Assembly (NCBI RefSeq): GCF_021496665.1
Contig: NZ_CP071246.1
Span: 248,001-312,000 of the forward strand
Length of the DNA: 64,000 nt
Source of the DNA: Corynebacterium sp. CNCTC7651
GTDB lineage: Bacteria; Actinomycetota; Actinomycetes; Mycobacteriales; Mycobacteriaceae
Direction of reading: 5' to 3'
Both the position numbers and the translations under genes were made by a program. A model generated the notes under the pieces. It was not told the origin of the DNA. It did no database searches and worked only from the letters and a program-made list of their open reading frames with translations. How positions within the stretch are numbered: position 1 is the first letter of the stretch; every line of letters begins with the position of its first letter. Below, in pieces: positions 26,501 through 36,003 of this stretch.

Positions 26501-27310
26501 ATGTCGTACACACCCCGCCACGCCAAGCCGTCCGCGTTCAAGCGCCGCGCCGCAGCGATTGCTGCCGGCACCACGCTCGCGGCCACGCTTGCTGCTAGCC
26601 CGGTAACCGCCTCGGCACAGTCGATTGCGGATACGTCCTCGCTCTCCTCGCTGAGCAGCGCCAACCCGCTGCTGTCGCAGGCCAACTCCCAGTTCGCCGC
26701 ACTGAGCTCCAACACCTCCCAGGCTGCGCGTGATTCCGCGTGGAACACCCGAAACTCCCTGCACGCGCAGGCGGACGGCCTGGGCCGCCTTGACCCGAAC
26801 CTGCCGGCTCAGGTCAAGGGCTCGATCGATCAGGCTGTGGAGACCTTCTTCCCTGGCCTGATCGCGGAGCGCACCGCGCCGCCGGCTCCGGCACCTGCGC
26901 CGGCTCCGGCCCCCGCGCCGGAAGCTGTGCCTGCTCCGGCACCGGCTCCCGCCTTCGACTACGGCGCCTGCCCGAAGAGCGCAAAGGCTTGCGTGGACAT
27001 CGCCGGGCAGCGTTCCTGGCTGCAGAAGGACGGCCAAGTCTACTACGGCTCGGTGCGCATCTCCACCGGCATGCCGGGGTATGAGACCCCGCGTGGCACG
27101 TACTACGTCAACCGCAAGGTGAAGGACGAGATCTCCTGGGAGTTCAACAACGCACCGATGCCGTACGCGGTGTACTTCACCAACAACGGCATCGCGTTCC
27201 ACCAGGGCGACCCAGCGTACAAGTCCCACGGTTGCATCCGCATGTACCGCGCGGACGCACAGAAGTACTTTGCGGATCTGCAGATCGGCGACAAGGTGGT
27301 TGTCTACTAA
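26501..27310 (+). CDS. L,D-transpeptidase with Pro/Ala linker
   Basis: Predicted exported enzyme that makes 3-3 peptidoglycan cross-links or attaches proteins to peptidoglycan. A signal peptide covers residues 1-39 (Arg-rich start, hydrophobic core, TASA cleavage region). A helical Ser/Gln-rich segment follows. Residues 125-151 are a low-complexity Pro-Ala linker. The YkuD domain (about 155-269) has His234 and the catalytic SHGCIRM motif with Cys245. The start at 26501 is fixed by the -10 element; the longer frame from 26348 overlaps map. A strong terminator follows. Confidence 0.9.
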   Translation: MSYTPRHAKPSAFKRRAAAIAAGTTLAATLAASPVTASAQSIADTSSLSSLSSANPLLSQANSQFAALSSNTSQAARDSAWNTRNSLHAQADGLGRLDPNLPAQVKGSIDQAVETFFPGLIAERTAPPAPAPAPAPAPAPEAVPAPAPAPAFDYGACPKSAKACVDIAGQRSWLQKDGQVYYGSVRISTGMPGYETPRGTYYVNRKVKDEISWEFNNAPMPYAVYFTNNGIAFHQGDPAYKSHGCIRMYRADAQKYFADLQIGDKVVVY

Positions 27311-27321
27311 CGTCGATAAGC
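27311..27321 (+). repeat. CGTCGATAAGC dispersed motif, copy 6
   Basis: Exact 11-mer immediately after the L,D-transpeptidase stop codon and before its terminator. Confidence 0.7.
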
Positions 27322-27333
27322 GTCAAGCCCCAT

Positions 27334-27368
27334 CAGCCCAGCACAGAACATGTGCTGGGTTGTTTTTT
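27334..27368 (+). terminator. Rho-independent terminator after the L,D-transpeptidase gene
   Basis: CCCAGCACA (27337-27345) pairs with TGTGCTGGG (27351-27359) around loop GAACA, followed by TTGTTTTTTC. Confidence 0.93.
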
Positions 27369-27388
27369 CGCAGGTGGATGGCTATAGT
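27360..27388 (+). promoter_or_regulatory. infA promoter
   Basis: TTGTTT (27360-27365), a 17-base spacer, then TATAGT (27383-27388): a good housekeeping-type promoter. The -35 lies in the T-tract of the preceding terminator, so termination and initiation signals overlap. The leader to infA is about 105 bases. Confidence 0.7.
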
Positions 27389-27501
27389 CGCTCTTTGGTG
27401 TGAAACCGGTACCGCTTGGTGCCGCGAAAACACCTGGTAGCAAGCAAGGAAATCACGAAAGTACCTGCGCAAACGTGTGGGTGCTGTAGGAAGTGGAGTG
27501 T

Positions 27502-27720
27502 ATGGCAAAAGAAGGCGCAATCGAGGTTGAGGGCCGAATCGTCGAGCCCTTGAAGAACGCGATGTTCCGTGTCGAGTTGGACAACGGGCACGAGGTTCTG
27601 GCCCACATCAGTGGCAAGATGCGCCAGCACTACATCCGCATCCTCCCGGAGGACCGCGTCATCGTGGAGCTTTCCCCGTATGACCTGGACCGCGGGCGTA
27701 TTACTTACCGCTACAAGTAA
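27502..27720 (+). CDS. infA: Translation initiation factor IF-1
   Basis: IF-1 (72 aa, standard size) occupies the A site during initiation. Sequence [22 protein letters not shown]... with the OB-fold motif [19 protein letters not shown] is unmistakable. The ATG at 27502 is preferred over one at 27493 three codons upstream. Confidence 0.98.
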   Translation: MAKEGAIEVEGRIVEPLKNAMFRVELDNGHEVLAHISGKMRQHYIRILPEDRVIVELSPYDLDRGRITYRYK

Positions 27721-27908
27721 GAGTTTTTCGCCTCCTTACCCAGACGTGCGCCGTGCATGGCACCGGCAAACGTCGTTTACCTCCGGCCACGGTGGCCAGA
27801 GCCGCGCGAAACCACAACCCATCCTCCGGCACGGCCCGGACAAAGTGTTGCTTGGCGTGGACGGGTGGGGAGAAAACCACCGTAACAACCCGAAAGGAAC
27901 GTAGCCAC

Positions 27909-28277
27909 ATGGCACGTCTTGCTGGTGTTGATCTGCCGCGCAACAAGCGCATGGAGATCGCACTGACCTACATCTACGGCATCGGCCCGACCCGAGCCAA
28001 GGAACTGCTCGAGAAGACGGGCATTTCTCCTGACCTGCGCACGGACAACTTGAGCGACGACCAGCTCGCCGCACTGCGTGATGCCATCGAGTCCTCCTAC
28101 ACCGTGGAGGGCGACCTGCGCCGCGAGGTTCAGGCTGACATCCGCCGCAAGATTGAGATCGGCTCCTACCAGGGTCTGCGCCACCGCCGCGGCCTGCCGG
28201 TTCGCGGCCAGCGCACGAAGACCAACGCGCGTACCCGCAAGGGCCCGAAGAAGACCATCGCAGGAAAGAAGAAGTAA
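27909..28277 (+). CDS. rpsM: 30S ribosomal protein S13
   Basis: S13 (122 aa) bridges the subunits at the head. It starts [26 protein letters not shown] and has the C-terminal [17 protein letters not shown] tail. It begins the rpsM-rpsK-rpsD-rpoA-rplQ group, 188 bp after infA; a CGAAAGGAA ribosome-binding site precedes it. Confidence 0.98.
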   Translation: MARLAGVDLPRNKRMEIALTYIYGIGPTRAKELLEKTGISPDLRTDNLSDDQLAALRDAIESSYTVEGDLRREVQADIRRKIEIGSYQGLRHRRGLPVRGQRTKTNARTRKGPKKTIAGKKK

Positions 28278-28280
28278 CAC

Positions 28281-28682
28281 ATGCCTCCTAAGACTCGTGC
28301 TGGCGCGCGTCGTGGACGTCGCGTCGTAAAGAAGAATGTGGCCGCCGGCCACGCATACATCAAGTCCACCTTCAACAACACCATCGTGTCCATCACGGAC
28401 CCGTCCGGTGCTGTGATCTCCTGGGCGTCCTCCGGCCACGTCGGCTTCAAGGGCTCCCGCAAGTCCACTCCGTTCGCTGCGCAGATGGCTGCTGAGAACG
28501 CTGCCCGCAAGGCAATGGAGCACGGCATGAAGAAGGTTGACGTTTTTGTCAAGGGTCCGGGCTCCGGCCGCGAGACCGCTATCCGTTCTCTCCAGGCTGC
28601 TGGCCTGGAGGTGTCCTCGATCTCCGACGTGACGCCGCAGCCGTTCAACGGTTGCCGTCCGCCGAAGCGTCGTCGCGTTTAA
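28281..28682 (+). CDS. rpsK: 30S ribosomal protein S11
   Basis: S11 (133 aa) is in the platform of the small subunit. Conserved [18 protein letters not shown] and [15 protein letters not shown] are intact, and it ends [11 protein letters not shown]. It is 3 bp after rpsM. Confidence 0.98.
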   Translation: MPPKTRAGARRGRRVVKKNVAAGHAYIKSTFNNTIVSITDPSGAVISWASSGHVGFKGSRKSTPFAAQMAAENAARKAMEHGMKKVDVFVKGPGSGRETAIRSLQAAGLEVSSISDVTPQPFNGCRPPKRRRV

Positions 28683-28709
28683 GGCAGAAAGGAAAAGAGG
28701 TAACTTCAC

Positions 28710-29315
28710 ATGGCTCGTTACACCGGCCCTGCTACCCGTAAGTCCCGTCGCCTCCGCGTCGACCTTGTCGGCGGCGACATGTCCTTCGAGCGCCGCCCGT
28801 ACCCCCCGGGGCAGGCTGGCCGCGCTCGCATCAAGGAGTCTGAGTACCTGCTCCAGCTGCAGGAGAAGCAGAAGGCTCGCTTCACCTACGGCGTGATGGA
28901 GAAGCAGTTCCGCCGCTACTACGAGGAGGCTAACCGCCTCCCGGGCAAGACCGGCGACAACCTGCTCGTGCTGCTTGAGTCCCGCCTGGACAACGTGGTG
29001 TACCGCGCTGGTCTGGCTCGCACCCGCCGCCAGGCACGCCAGCTGGTTTCCCACGGCCACTTCACCGTGAACGGCAAGGCGATCGACGTGCCGTCCTTCA
29101 AGGTCTCCCAGTACGACATCATCGACGTGCGCGACAAGTCCCGCTCGATGCTGTGGTTCGAAGAGGCTCAGGACAACCTGCTCGACGCTGTCGTGCCGGC
29201 TTGGCTCCAGGTCGTCCCGGACACCCTGCGCATCCTCGTGCACCAGCTGCCCGAGCGCGCTCAGATCGACGTTCCGCTGCAGGAGCAGCTCATCGTCGAG
29301 CTCTACTCGAAGTAA
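28710..29315 (+). CDS. rpsD: 30S ribosomal protein S4
   Basis: S4 (201 aa) starts assembly of the small subunit. The S4 RNA-binding domain with SRLDNVVYRAGLARTRRQARQLV is at about residues 90-150. It begins MARYTGPATRKSRRLRVDLVGG. It has no Cys-zinc motif, so it is the zinc-free type. Confidence 0.98.
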   Translation: MARYTGPATRKSRRLRVDLVGGDMSFERRPYPPGQAGRARIKESEYLLQLQEKQKARFTYGVMEKQFRRYYEEANRLPGKTGDNLLVLLESRLDNVVYRAGLARTRRQARQLVSHGHFTVNGKAIDVPSFKVSQYDIIDVRDKSRSMLWFEEAQDNLLDAVVPAWLQVVPDTLRILVHQLPERAQIDVPLQEQLIVELYSK

Positions 29316-29417
29316 GCTTTTCCCTTACTTCACCCGCGCGTGGGTCTCTGCGCGTTATCTTCCACATACCCGTTCCTACCGGCATCAAATAGTGGGTGCC
29401 GATGAAGGAGAAGTTCC

Positions 29418-30431
29418 ATGCTCATCTCTCAGCGTCCGCAACTGACTGAGGAATACATCGATACCAACCGTTCGAAGTTCGTCATCGAGCCGCTCGAGCC
29501 TGGTTTCGGCTACACCCTCGGCAACTCCCTGCGCCGCACGCTGCTGTCCTCCATTCCGGGCGCAGCTGTGACCTCCATCAAGATCGACGGTGTGCTCCAC
29601 GAGTTCACTACGATCAACGGCATCAAGGAGAACGTCTCTGAGATCGTGCTCAACGTGAAGGACCTGGTGCTGTCCTCCGACTCTGACGAGCCGGTTGTCA
29701 TGTACCTGTCCGTTGAGGGCCCGGGCGACGTGACCGCTGGCGACATTGAGCCGCCGGCTGGTGTGGAGATTCACAACCCGGATCTGCACATCGCGTCTCT
29801 GAACGAGCAGGCTCGCCTCGAGATGGAGCTTGTTGTCGAGCGCGGCCGCGGCTACGTCCCGGCCATGCCCAACTCCGGTGGCGAGGTTGGCCGCATCCCG
29901 GTCGACCAGATTTACTCCCCGGTAACCCGTGTTGCCTACAAGGTTGAGGCAACTCGTGTTGAGCAGCGCACCGACTTTGACAAGCTGATCATCGACGTGG
30001 AGACCAAGAACTCCATGAGCGCCCGCGATGCACTGGCTTCCGCAGGTTCCACCCTGGTGGAGCTGTTCGGACTGGCACGCGAGCTCAACACCGCAGCCGA
30101 GGGCATTGAGATTGGCCCGTCCCCGCAGGAGACGGAGTACATCGCTGCCTACAACCTGCCCATCGAGGACCTGAACTTCTCTGTGCGCTCCTACAACTGC
30201 CTGAAGCGCCAGGAGATCAGCACTGTCGGTGAGCTCGCTGAGTACACCGAGTCTGACCTGCTGGACATCCGCAACTTCGGCCAGAAGTCCATCAACGAGG
30301 TCAAGATCAAGCTTGCCAGCCTCGGACTGACGCTGAAGGACGCACCGGAAGATTTCGACCCGACCCAGATCGAGGGCTACGATGCCGAGACCGGCGACTA
30401 CCTCGACACCAGCGCGGAAGACACCGAGTAG
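29418..30431 (+). CDS. rpoA: DNA-directed RNA polymerase subunit alpha
   Basis: Alpha subunit of RNA polymerase, 337 aa. The N-terminal dimerisation domain (to about residue 235) includes [20 protein letters not shown]. The C-terminal domain that contacts UP elements and activators includes [27 protein letters not shown]. An acidic C-terminal tail follows. It lies 102 bp after rpsD and upstream of rplQ. Confidence 0.98.
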   Translation: MLISQRPQLTEEYIDTNRSKFVIEPLEPGFGYTLGNSLRRTLLSSIPGAAVTSIKIDGVLHEFTTINGIKENVSEIVLNVKDLVLSSDSDEPVVMYLSVEGPGDVTAGDIEPPAGVEIHNPDLHIASLNEQARLEMELVVERGRGYVPAMPNSGGEVGRIPVDQIYSPVTRVAYKVEATRVEQRTDFDKLIIDVETKNSMSARDALASAGSTLVELFGLARELNTAAEGIEIGPSPQETEYIAAYNLPIEDLNFSVRSYNCLKRQEISTVGELAEYTESDLLDIRNFGQKSINEVKIKLASLGLTLKDAPEDFDPTQIEGYDAETGDYLDTSAEDTE

Positions 30432-30482
30432 AAATTTCATCTTCGAGCTCGCGCTCACTAATTGCACACGAGGAGTACTTAA

Positions 30483-31106
30483 ATGCCTACCCCTAAGAAG
30501 GGTGCCCGTCTCGGAGGGTCCGCCAAGCACCAGGAGCACATCCTGGCTAACCAGGCGCAGTCCCTCTTCGAGCACGGCGCTATCAAGACCACCGAGGCTA
30601 AGGCGAAGATGCTTCGCCCGTACGCCGAGAAGCTGATCACCAAGGCAAAGCGCGGCACGCTGGCTGACCGTCGCGCTGTCGCCGCTGAGCTGCCGAACAA
30701 GGACGTTGTTGCATACCTGTTCAACGAACTTGCTCCGAAGTTCGAGGGCCGCGAGGGTGGCTACACCCGCTCCATCAAGCTGGAGAACCGCGCCGGCGAC
30801 AACGCACCGATGGTGCACATTTCCCTGGTGACCGAGGAGCTCGTCTCCACGGCCGCTACCCGCACCGCACGCGCTGCCGCATCCCGCGAGGCTCAGGCAG
30901 CTCAGGCTGCCCCGGCTGCTGAGGCACCGGCTGCTGAGGAGCCGGCAACCGACGAGCCGGCTGTGGAGCAGAACGAGGCTGTAGCGGAGGAGGTCGCTGA
31001 GGCCAAGCAGTCCGCTGAGGCCGAGGCTGCCCAGGCTTCCGACGAGGCCGCTGTCGAGGCTCAGGCTGCTGAGCCGGAGACCCCGGAGCAGGAGCAGCAG
31101 AAGTAG
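30483..31106 (+). CDS. rplQ: 50S ribosomal protein L17 with long acidic tail
   Basis: L17 is at the tunnel exit of the large subunit. The normal core ([26 protein letters not shown]... to about residue 120) is followed by an Ala/Glu/Gln-rich tail of about 85 residues, making the protein 207 aa. The tail is low-complexity and very acidic, in contrast to the basic core. Actinobacterial L17 proteins often have extensions, but this is a long one. It ends the alpha operon. Confidence 0.96.
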   Translation: MPTPKKGARLGGSAKHQEHILANQAQSLFEHGAIKTTEAKAKMLRPYAEKLITKAKRGTLADRRAVAAELPNKDVVAYLFNELAPKFEGREGGYTRSIKLENRAGDNAPMVHISLVTEELVSTAATRTARAAASREAQAAQAAPAAEAPAAEEPATDEPAVEQNEAVAEEVAEAKQSAEAEAAQASDEAAVEAQAAEPETPEQEQQK

Positions 31107-31130
31107 TTCACTGCTTGCCTTGACGCTAGG

Positions 31131-31164
31131 CCGGCACCCGGAGCAATCCGGGTGCCGGTTTTCG
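31131..31164 (+). terminator. Rho-independent terminator after rplQ
   Basis: CCGGCACCCGG (31131-31141) pairs perfectly with CCGGGTGCCGG (31148-31158) around a 6-base loop, then TTTTCGCG. Confidence 0.92.
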
Positions 31165-31176
31165 CGTTTGCGGTGC

Positions 31177-31182
31177 TAGCGT
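31177..31182 (+). promoter_or_regulatory. truA -10 element (leaderless)
   Basis: TAGCGT ends 6 bases before the truA ATG, with no ribosome-binding site between. Confidence 0.5.
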
Positions 31183-31188
31183 GAACCC

Positions 31189-32019
31189 ATGCGCATCCGC
31201 CTGGACATCGCCTACGACGGCACCGACTTCCACGGCTGGGCCCGCCAAAAAGGCGACGTGCGTACCGTCCAGGCCACGATCGAGGACGCGCTCACCCTCG
31301 TGTTACGCACGCCCATCACGCTCACCGTCGCCGGGCGTACCGACGCCGGTGTTCACGCCTCCCGCCAAGTAGCCCACGCCGACATCCCAGCTGAGAGCCT
31401 GGATCAGCGCTCGCTCGGCGGCGATCCGGCGCAACTTGAGCGTCGATTAGCAAAGCTCCTCCCCGAAGACGTGCGGGTCTTCGCCGTGCGGGAGGCACAC
31501 CCGCTTTTCGACGCCCGCTTTGCCGCCCTCACTCGCTCCTACACCTATCGGGTGACCACCAACCCGGCTGGCGCACTGCCGACGCGCTCGCGGGACACCG
31601 CAGTGTGGGGCAAGCCGATCGAGTTGGACCGAGCGCAGGCGGCGGCGGACATCCTTGTCGGATTGAAGGACTTCGCAGCCTTCTGCAAACCGCGGGAGCA
31701 CGCGACCACGATCCGGGACGTGCAAGCGTTTACCTGGCACGATGTCTCCACCGCGCATGAGCTGTCGCTGTACGAGGCGCGCATTACCGCCGACGCCTTC
31801 TGCTGGAACATGGTCCGCGCCCTGACCGCCGCCTGTTTGACAGTGGGGGAGGGCAGCCGCGACCTGGATTGGGTCACGGGCCTGCTGGGGAAGGACGCGC
31901 GGGACCCTGAGGTCCGGCTCGCTCCCGCGAAGGGCTTGACGCTTACCGACGTTTCCTACCCCCGCGACGAAGACCTTGCCGCCCGAGTGGATATCACTCG
32001 CGACCGGCGCACTCTGTAG
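31189..32019 (+). CDS. truA: tRNA pseudouridine(38-40) synthase
   Basis: Makes pseudouridine at positions 38-40 of tRNA anticodon stems. The 276 aa protein starts MRIRLDIAYDGTDFHGWARQ, and the catalytic Asp52 is in GRTDAGVHA. The C-terminal FCWNMVRALTAACLTVGEG is typical. It follows rplQ, as in most Actinobacteria. Its ATG is positioned by a -10 hexamer directly upstream. Confidence 0.97.
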   Translation: MRIRLDIAYDGTDFHGWARQKGDVRTVQATIEDALTLVLRTPITLTVAGRTDAGVHASRQVAHADIPAESLDQRSLGGDPAQLERRLAKLLPEDVRVFAVREAHPLFDARFAALTRSYTYRVTTNPAGALPTRSRDTAVWGKPIELDRAQAAADILVGLKDFAAFCKPREHATTIRDVQAFTWHDVSTAHELSLYEARITADAFCWNMVRALTAACLTVGEGSRDLDWVTGLLGKDARDPEVRLAPAKGLTLTDVSYPRDEDLAARVDITRDRRTL

Positions 32020-32025
32020 GCGGGT

Positions 32026-32065
32026 GGAAAGTTCTGCGCGGCGGAAAGTGCTGCGCGGCGGAAAA
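32026..32065 (+). repeat. Tandem 17-bp GGAAAG-type repeat, left of the HNH gene
   Basis: Two adjacent 17-base units, GGAAAGTTCTGCGCGGC (32026-32042) and GGAAAGTGCTGCGCGGC (32043-32059), followed by GGAAAA. They lie between truA and the 3' end of the HNH gene. A closely related unit occurs in inverted orientation on the other side (33653-33687). Confidence 0.75.
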
Positions 32066-32072
32066 TCTGGTG

Positions 32073-33548
32073 TCATACCTGGGGCGTGAACACCACCTCC
32101 GGGAGGCTGCGGTTCAGCGAGCGGAAGCGGGATCCGTTGGAGAAACTGAATTCAAGCATCGGGCCGTTGACATCGATCGTCGCGCTCCCGTGACTGACCA
32201 GTGAGTGGCAGCTCGAGCAGAGCGGGATGAGATTTTCGATGTCGGTCGCACCGCCGTCGGCCCATTCGCGCAGGTGGTGAATCTCGATATAGCGGGAGTG
32301 CGTGCACCCCGGCATCGCGCACTGCCGCCCCCACACGTCCAGCAATGCGTTGACCTGGGCGTCTGATGCTAATCGACGCTCCCTTCCGTAGTGCATGGTC
32401 AAACCCGACTTGCTCAGCAAGTGGCAGCGCGCAATCGCGTCGTTGACGTAGGTTGCCAGAGCGCGGGACGGGATTTGGGGATTCTCGGGCATCCAGGACC
32501 GGCCGTCCTCCGTAATCATGAAGGTCACCTGAGCCCCCGGGGCGCGTACGGCGCTGATGGGCAGAGACCGGACCATGCTAATCATGGTGAGAAATGCGGG
32601 GTAGAGGTTCTCTTTTACCGGCGGGCCGAAGCGGCTGGGCACCCGCAGAACCTTGTCTGCGGTGAGCTTGGTGTCCTTCCGCGGCTCGCGGGTCTGCTCA
32701 GCGGGATAGACCTCCTCCACCGGGTCACCGAACGGTTCCAGCAGCGCGAAATCGGCCTCGTCGCCAAAGCTGCCCCAATCGTCGGTAGCCTCGAGCTCCT
32801 CTAAGGTGAGTTCTTCTCCCAGGTCAGGGGCGATTGGCTCCACTGGATCCGTGACGTTTTCGTCGCTGGACTCCTCATCTTCCTCGTCCCCGCCCATCTG
32901 TTTGAGCAGCTTGGCCATGTTGTCGGCGCTAAGGCCCCCTTGGCCGTTGCCGATCAGTTCCGCAATCTTCAAGGCTGCCCGCAGAAACTCGCCGGAAACA
33001 GCAGGCAAGAGAAACTCCCCGTGCAGCATGCCGTCGCGGCGCTCATTGAGTTTGAAATACGGTTCGTCCGGGTCCTTATCCTTTTGATCCTGGTCCTCTA
33101 GTCCCGCCAGGGCCTTCTGAAGTTCAGGGAAGGGAAGGCGGCGGGCGAGGTCCACCAGCTCACGTTCGTTCTCGGGCGTCATGAACCGCACTAGGAAGCG
33201 GACAACGGTGTATTCGATAGCACCCTCGCGGAAAATGTCGATAAGCAGGGGAAAGTTCTTCAGCCTGCGTGCGACGGAAACGTACTCGTATGCAGTGGAA
33301 GTGGGGTAGCCCAGCTCGCGCTCAAGCCAGCGCGCGGTACTGCGGGCGCCGAAATGGCCGGCGAGCTCCAACTCGTCGAAACGCGCGATGTCCAGTAGCA
33401 GCATCGCCTTCGCGCTATTGGTGGATTCGTGATGGAGGCGAATCGAGTACACGATCTCGTTGGCGTTGGACACCATCGCGGCGCGAAAAAACGCGGCTGG
33501 GACATCAGCTGGTAGCCGGCCAAATTGTTCCAATTCGGTTGTGTACAT
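32073..33548 (-). CDS. HNH-endonuclease-signature protein (DUF222/13E12-like)
   Basis: A 491 aa protein of the kind present in several paralogous copies in many Actinobacteria. The N-terminal half is helical (ARFDELELAGHFGARSTARWLERELG). A strongly acidic low-complexity stretch follows at about residues 240-310. The C-terminal HNH domain contains CAMPGCTHSRYIEIHHLREW, then NLIPLCSSCH, with two Cys pairs and the paired histidines. The ATG at 33548 follows AGAGGAAAG; the frame runs on to 33767 but without family similarity. Whether it acts as a mobile nuclease is unknown. Its insertion between truA and the ESX-4 genes and its flanking repeats suggest acquisition. Confidence 0.78.
   Translation of the reverse strand: MYTTELEQFGRLPADVPAAFFRAAMVSNANEIVYSIRLHHESTNSAKAMLLLDIARFDELELAGHFGARSTARWLERELGYPTSTAYEYVSVARRLKNFPLLIDIFREGAIEYTVVRFLVRFMTPENERELVDLARRLPFPELQKALAGLEDQDQKDKDPDEPYFKLNERRDGMLHGEFLLPAVSGEFLRAALKIAELIGNGQGGLSADNMAKLLKQMGGDEEDEESSDENVTDPVEPIAPDLGEELTLEELEATDDWGSFGDEADFALLEPFGDPVEEVYPAEQTREPRKDTKLTADKVLRVPSRFGPPVKENLYPAFLTMISMVRSLPISAVRAPGAQVTFMITEDGRSWMPENPQIPSRALATYVNDAIARCHLLSKSGLTMHYGRERRLASDAQVNALLDVWGRQCAMPGCTHSRYIEIHHLREWADGGATDIENLIPLCSSCHSLVSHGSATIDVNGPMLEFSFSNGSRFRSLNRSLPEVVFTPQV
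33237..33246 (+). repeat. GTCGATAAGC dispersed motif, copy 7
   Basis: Ten-base core of the dispersed motif inside the HNH gene. The preceding base is T instead of C, the only copy that departs from the 11-mer. Confidence 0.65.
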
Positions 33549-33652
33549 GGGCTTTCCTCTCGGTAGTCGGCGCTTGGATGGAACATTAGGACAGGCGGCC
33601 CACCTCAAAATTTCGGCATGGGAACATGTGTTCGATGGAGGGTGCGCCGGAG

Positions 33653-33687
33653 TTTCCGCGCGGCAGAACTTTCCGCGCGGCGGAAAA
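33653..33687 (-). repeat. Inverted copy of the GGAAAG-type repeat, right of the HNH gene
   Basis: Read on the minus strand this contains GGAAAGTTCTGCCGCGC followed by GGAAAC, nearly the 17-base unit at 32026. The first 12 bases match exactly and the next five are rearranged GC. It lies about 105 bp upstream of the HNH start. Confidence 0.7.
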
Positions 33688-33779
33688 ATGGCGTCGGCAC
33701 GCAGTGCCAACCGCGAGGTGGCGCGGCGGGGGAATAGAATGCGATGGATGACCCAGCCGGGTTGCAAAAGGAGGAACGG

Positions 33780-35942
33780 ATGACAACAGCGGCAGCTGCC
33801 TGCTTCGCGGTCGCGTTCTTCCTCATCCCCGGATTCCTTGTCGCCTTGGTGTCTGGGTTGAGAGTGCCGGCTGCTGCTGCGGCGGCGCTGCCGGTGACGT
33901 TTGGTGTCATCGGCATGAGCGCGTGGATGTGGGGTCTCACGTCCGCGCCGTTCAACCTGTGGACATACGGGGTGAGCGTGGCGCTTGCGATCGGCGCGGC
34001 GGTTCTTTGGCGCTACCTGCTGGTAAAACGACCAGCGTGGACCGCGCCGCCGAAGGTTAGTGGGGCGGAGCTAGAGGAGTACGTCGCGAAGCCTTGGTGG
34101 CGTCGTGGCTTCACTCCAGAGCTTTCTTGGATCCTGCCGGCACTGGGAGTGGTGGCGGGTTCGTGGATGCTCGTTGCGGACAGGCTTGGCTGGCTTGTGC
34201 GTGCCCCGCACGGCACATACAACATCGTCCAAGGCTGGGATGTGCAGTGGCATGCGAACCTGGTGCGCTTCATCATGGATACTGGTGTCGCATCCCCAAC
34301 ACGGATGGGCGAGCTGCAGAACATTGAGACCCACACGCAGTTGTTGTACCCGTCCGCGTACCACGCAGGCATTGCGCTTTTCGGAGAGGCAGCTGGGTTG
34401 GACCCCATCCCGGCACTCAATATCGCGCAGGCGGTTTTGCCCGGGGTGGCGCTGCCGCTGACCATGGCGTGCCTGGTGTTCGCGTTCATGCGCTCAACTG
34501 GTGTGACCGCGCAGATTGCCGCGGCGTTTGCGGCGGCGGCAATCTATGCCGTGCCACAGGTTGCCTGGATCCCGGATTACGTGGGCATGTGGCCCTACCT
34601 ATTCGCAATGTCGCTTACTGGCATTGTGGTCTGGCAGTTCGTCGCCACGCCTCGAACGCCTGCTGGGGCGCTGCCAGCGGCCCTTGGTTTCCTTGGCGTG
34701 CTCACCGCGCATCCTTCCGCGGTGACAGTGGTGGTGCTGTGCGTGGCCTTGAGCTGGCTCACCTCCACCCTGGTGCGGCCTGTGCGCTCCCGTCTTGTGG
34801 ACACGCTGTGGATTGGGTTGCCCGCAATCGGTGGCACACTGGCTTTCCTGCCCCAGATCTTCGCCGGTTCGGAGCAGGCGGAAGAAGTCTCCGGCTGGGA
34901 GGCGTCAGAGGCAGCCGCAAAAACTGATGCATGGGCTAGCTCGTTTTTCATGGACACCCGCCATGTCAGCGAGTTCTTCCCGAATTTTGACCCCACCATC
35001 GCGCTGTGGCTTGCCCTCGCCGGAGCTCTAGTCTTGGTGTTCTTCCGTGGGCAAGTGTGGCCGGTGCTGTTCTACCTTGTCAGCCTCGCTGCCGCCGCGA
35101 ATTCGACCCAGCCACTGGACGGTTGGGTGGGGCGCGCGCTGGCCATGATCGGCAACGTGCATTACAACACCCCGCACCGCCTGATTTTGCCGGTGGCTAT
35201 GTGCGTAGTTGCCGCGGCAGCGATCGGTGTCGCCGCTGCACTACGCCTGATCACCCTCGCGCCACTTGCGGCGCGCAAGACCTCCACGGCCTGGACGGCG
35301 GCTACCACGGCTGCGTCCGTCGCGCTGGCTGCCGGTATCGGCGCAGTAGCGGCACCGCAGCTGCATGCGGCTGTCATCGAGGGAGCTCAGCGGGCATACG
35401 TCGCCCCGCGTGAGGACGGCCGAATGGTCAACGACGATGACCTCGCGGCGTTCGCCTGGCTTGCGTCACAGCCCGCGGCGTTCGAAGGCACGACGTTGGG
35501 CGATCCGGCGGACGGCCACTCGTGGCTCTATGCGGTCACCGGAGTGCCCACTGTTTCGCGCCACTACCTGTGGCCCGCTGGTGGCAGCGGTGCGGACACG
35601 GCGCTCGGCGTGTACGAGTCTGACTCGGCCGGTGAGGGCCTGCGGGGTGCGCCAGGGGCGGCGAATGCGATTGACCGCGCGCTGGCGGGTCTCAAAGTGA
35701 AGTTCTACATCACCAGCCCCGGATCTTTCTGGTACTGGCAGCACCCGCTGAACAAGCTGGACACCGGCATGTGGACCGCGGAGGGTACCACGCCGGTGTA
35801 CCGCAAGGGGCAGGTCGTCATCTTCGCAGTGAACGAGGAGTTCACCGCAGCGGAGCTGGAAGCACTGCAGCAGGATGCGCTAGAGCACGGCTCGGAGCCG
35901 CTGGATAGTCCCCGCCCGGCGGAGAGCGCCGCGGCGGGCTAA
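33780..35942 (+). CDS. Large polytopic membrane protein (DUF6541-like)
   Basis: A 720 aa integral membrane protein with at least ten hydrophobic helices spread to about residue 545. A soluble C-terminal region follows (about 545-720: GRMVNDDDLAAFAWLASQPA..., FYITSPGSFWYWQHPLNKLD). The architecture recalls GT-C type glycosyltransferases and the DUF6541 family, but no catalytic residue can be assigned. ATG at 33780 after AAAAGGAGG; an ATG at 33744 lacks a site. It is 61 bp upstream of eccB, a linkage also seen in other corynebacteria, but a role in type VII secretion is not shown. Confidence 0.72.
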   Translation: MTTAAAACFAVAFFLIPGFLVALVSGLRVPAAAAAALPVTFGVIGMSAWMWGLTSAPFNLWTYGVSVALAIGAAVLWRYLLVKRPAWTAPPKVSGAELEEYVAKPWWRRGFTPELSWILPALGVVAGSWMLVADRLGWLVRAPHGTYNIVQGWDVQWHANLVRFIMDTGVASPTRMGELQNIETHTQLLYPSAYHAGIALFGEAAGLDPIPALNIAQAVLPGVALPLTMACLVFAFMRSTGVTAQIAAAFAAAAIYAVPQVAWIPDYVGMWPYLFAMSLTGIVVWQFVATPRTPAGALPAALGFLGVLTAHPSAVTVVVLCVALSWLTSTLVRPVRSRLVDTLWIGLPAIGGTLAFLPQIFAGSEQAEEVSGWEASEAAAKTDAWASSFFMDTRHVSEFFPNFDPTIALWLALAGALVLVFFRGQVWPVLFYLVSLAAAANSTQPLDGWVGRALAMIGNVHYNTPHRLILPVAMCVVAAAAIGVAAALRLITLAPLAARKTSTAWTAATTAASVALAAGIGAVAAPQLHAAVIEGAQRAYVAPREDGRMVNDDDLAAFAWLASQPAAFEGTTLGDPADGHSWLYAVTGVPTVSRHYLWPAGGSGADTALGVYESDSAGEGLRGAPGAANAIDRALAGLKVKFYITSPGSFWYWQHPLNKLDTGMWTAEGTTPVYRKGQVVIFAVNEEFTAAELEALQQDALEHGSEPLDSPRPAESAAAG

Positions 35943-36003
35943 GGTGGGTGAGCCCGGTTCGGGGGAATCGGGGCCATTCACATAGACATCTGGGGGGACC
36001 ACG

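Noticed and set aside
26877..26960. Repeated GCTCCGGCACC-like units, possible repeat array
   Set aside because: They encode the Pro-Ala linker of the L,D-transpeptidase. There are no spacers as in CRISPR; other Pro-rich stretches at 49330-50630 and 61250-61500 are likewise coding low complexity.
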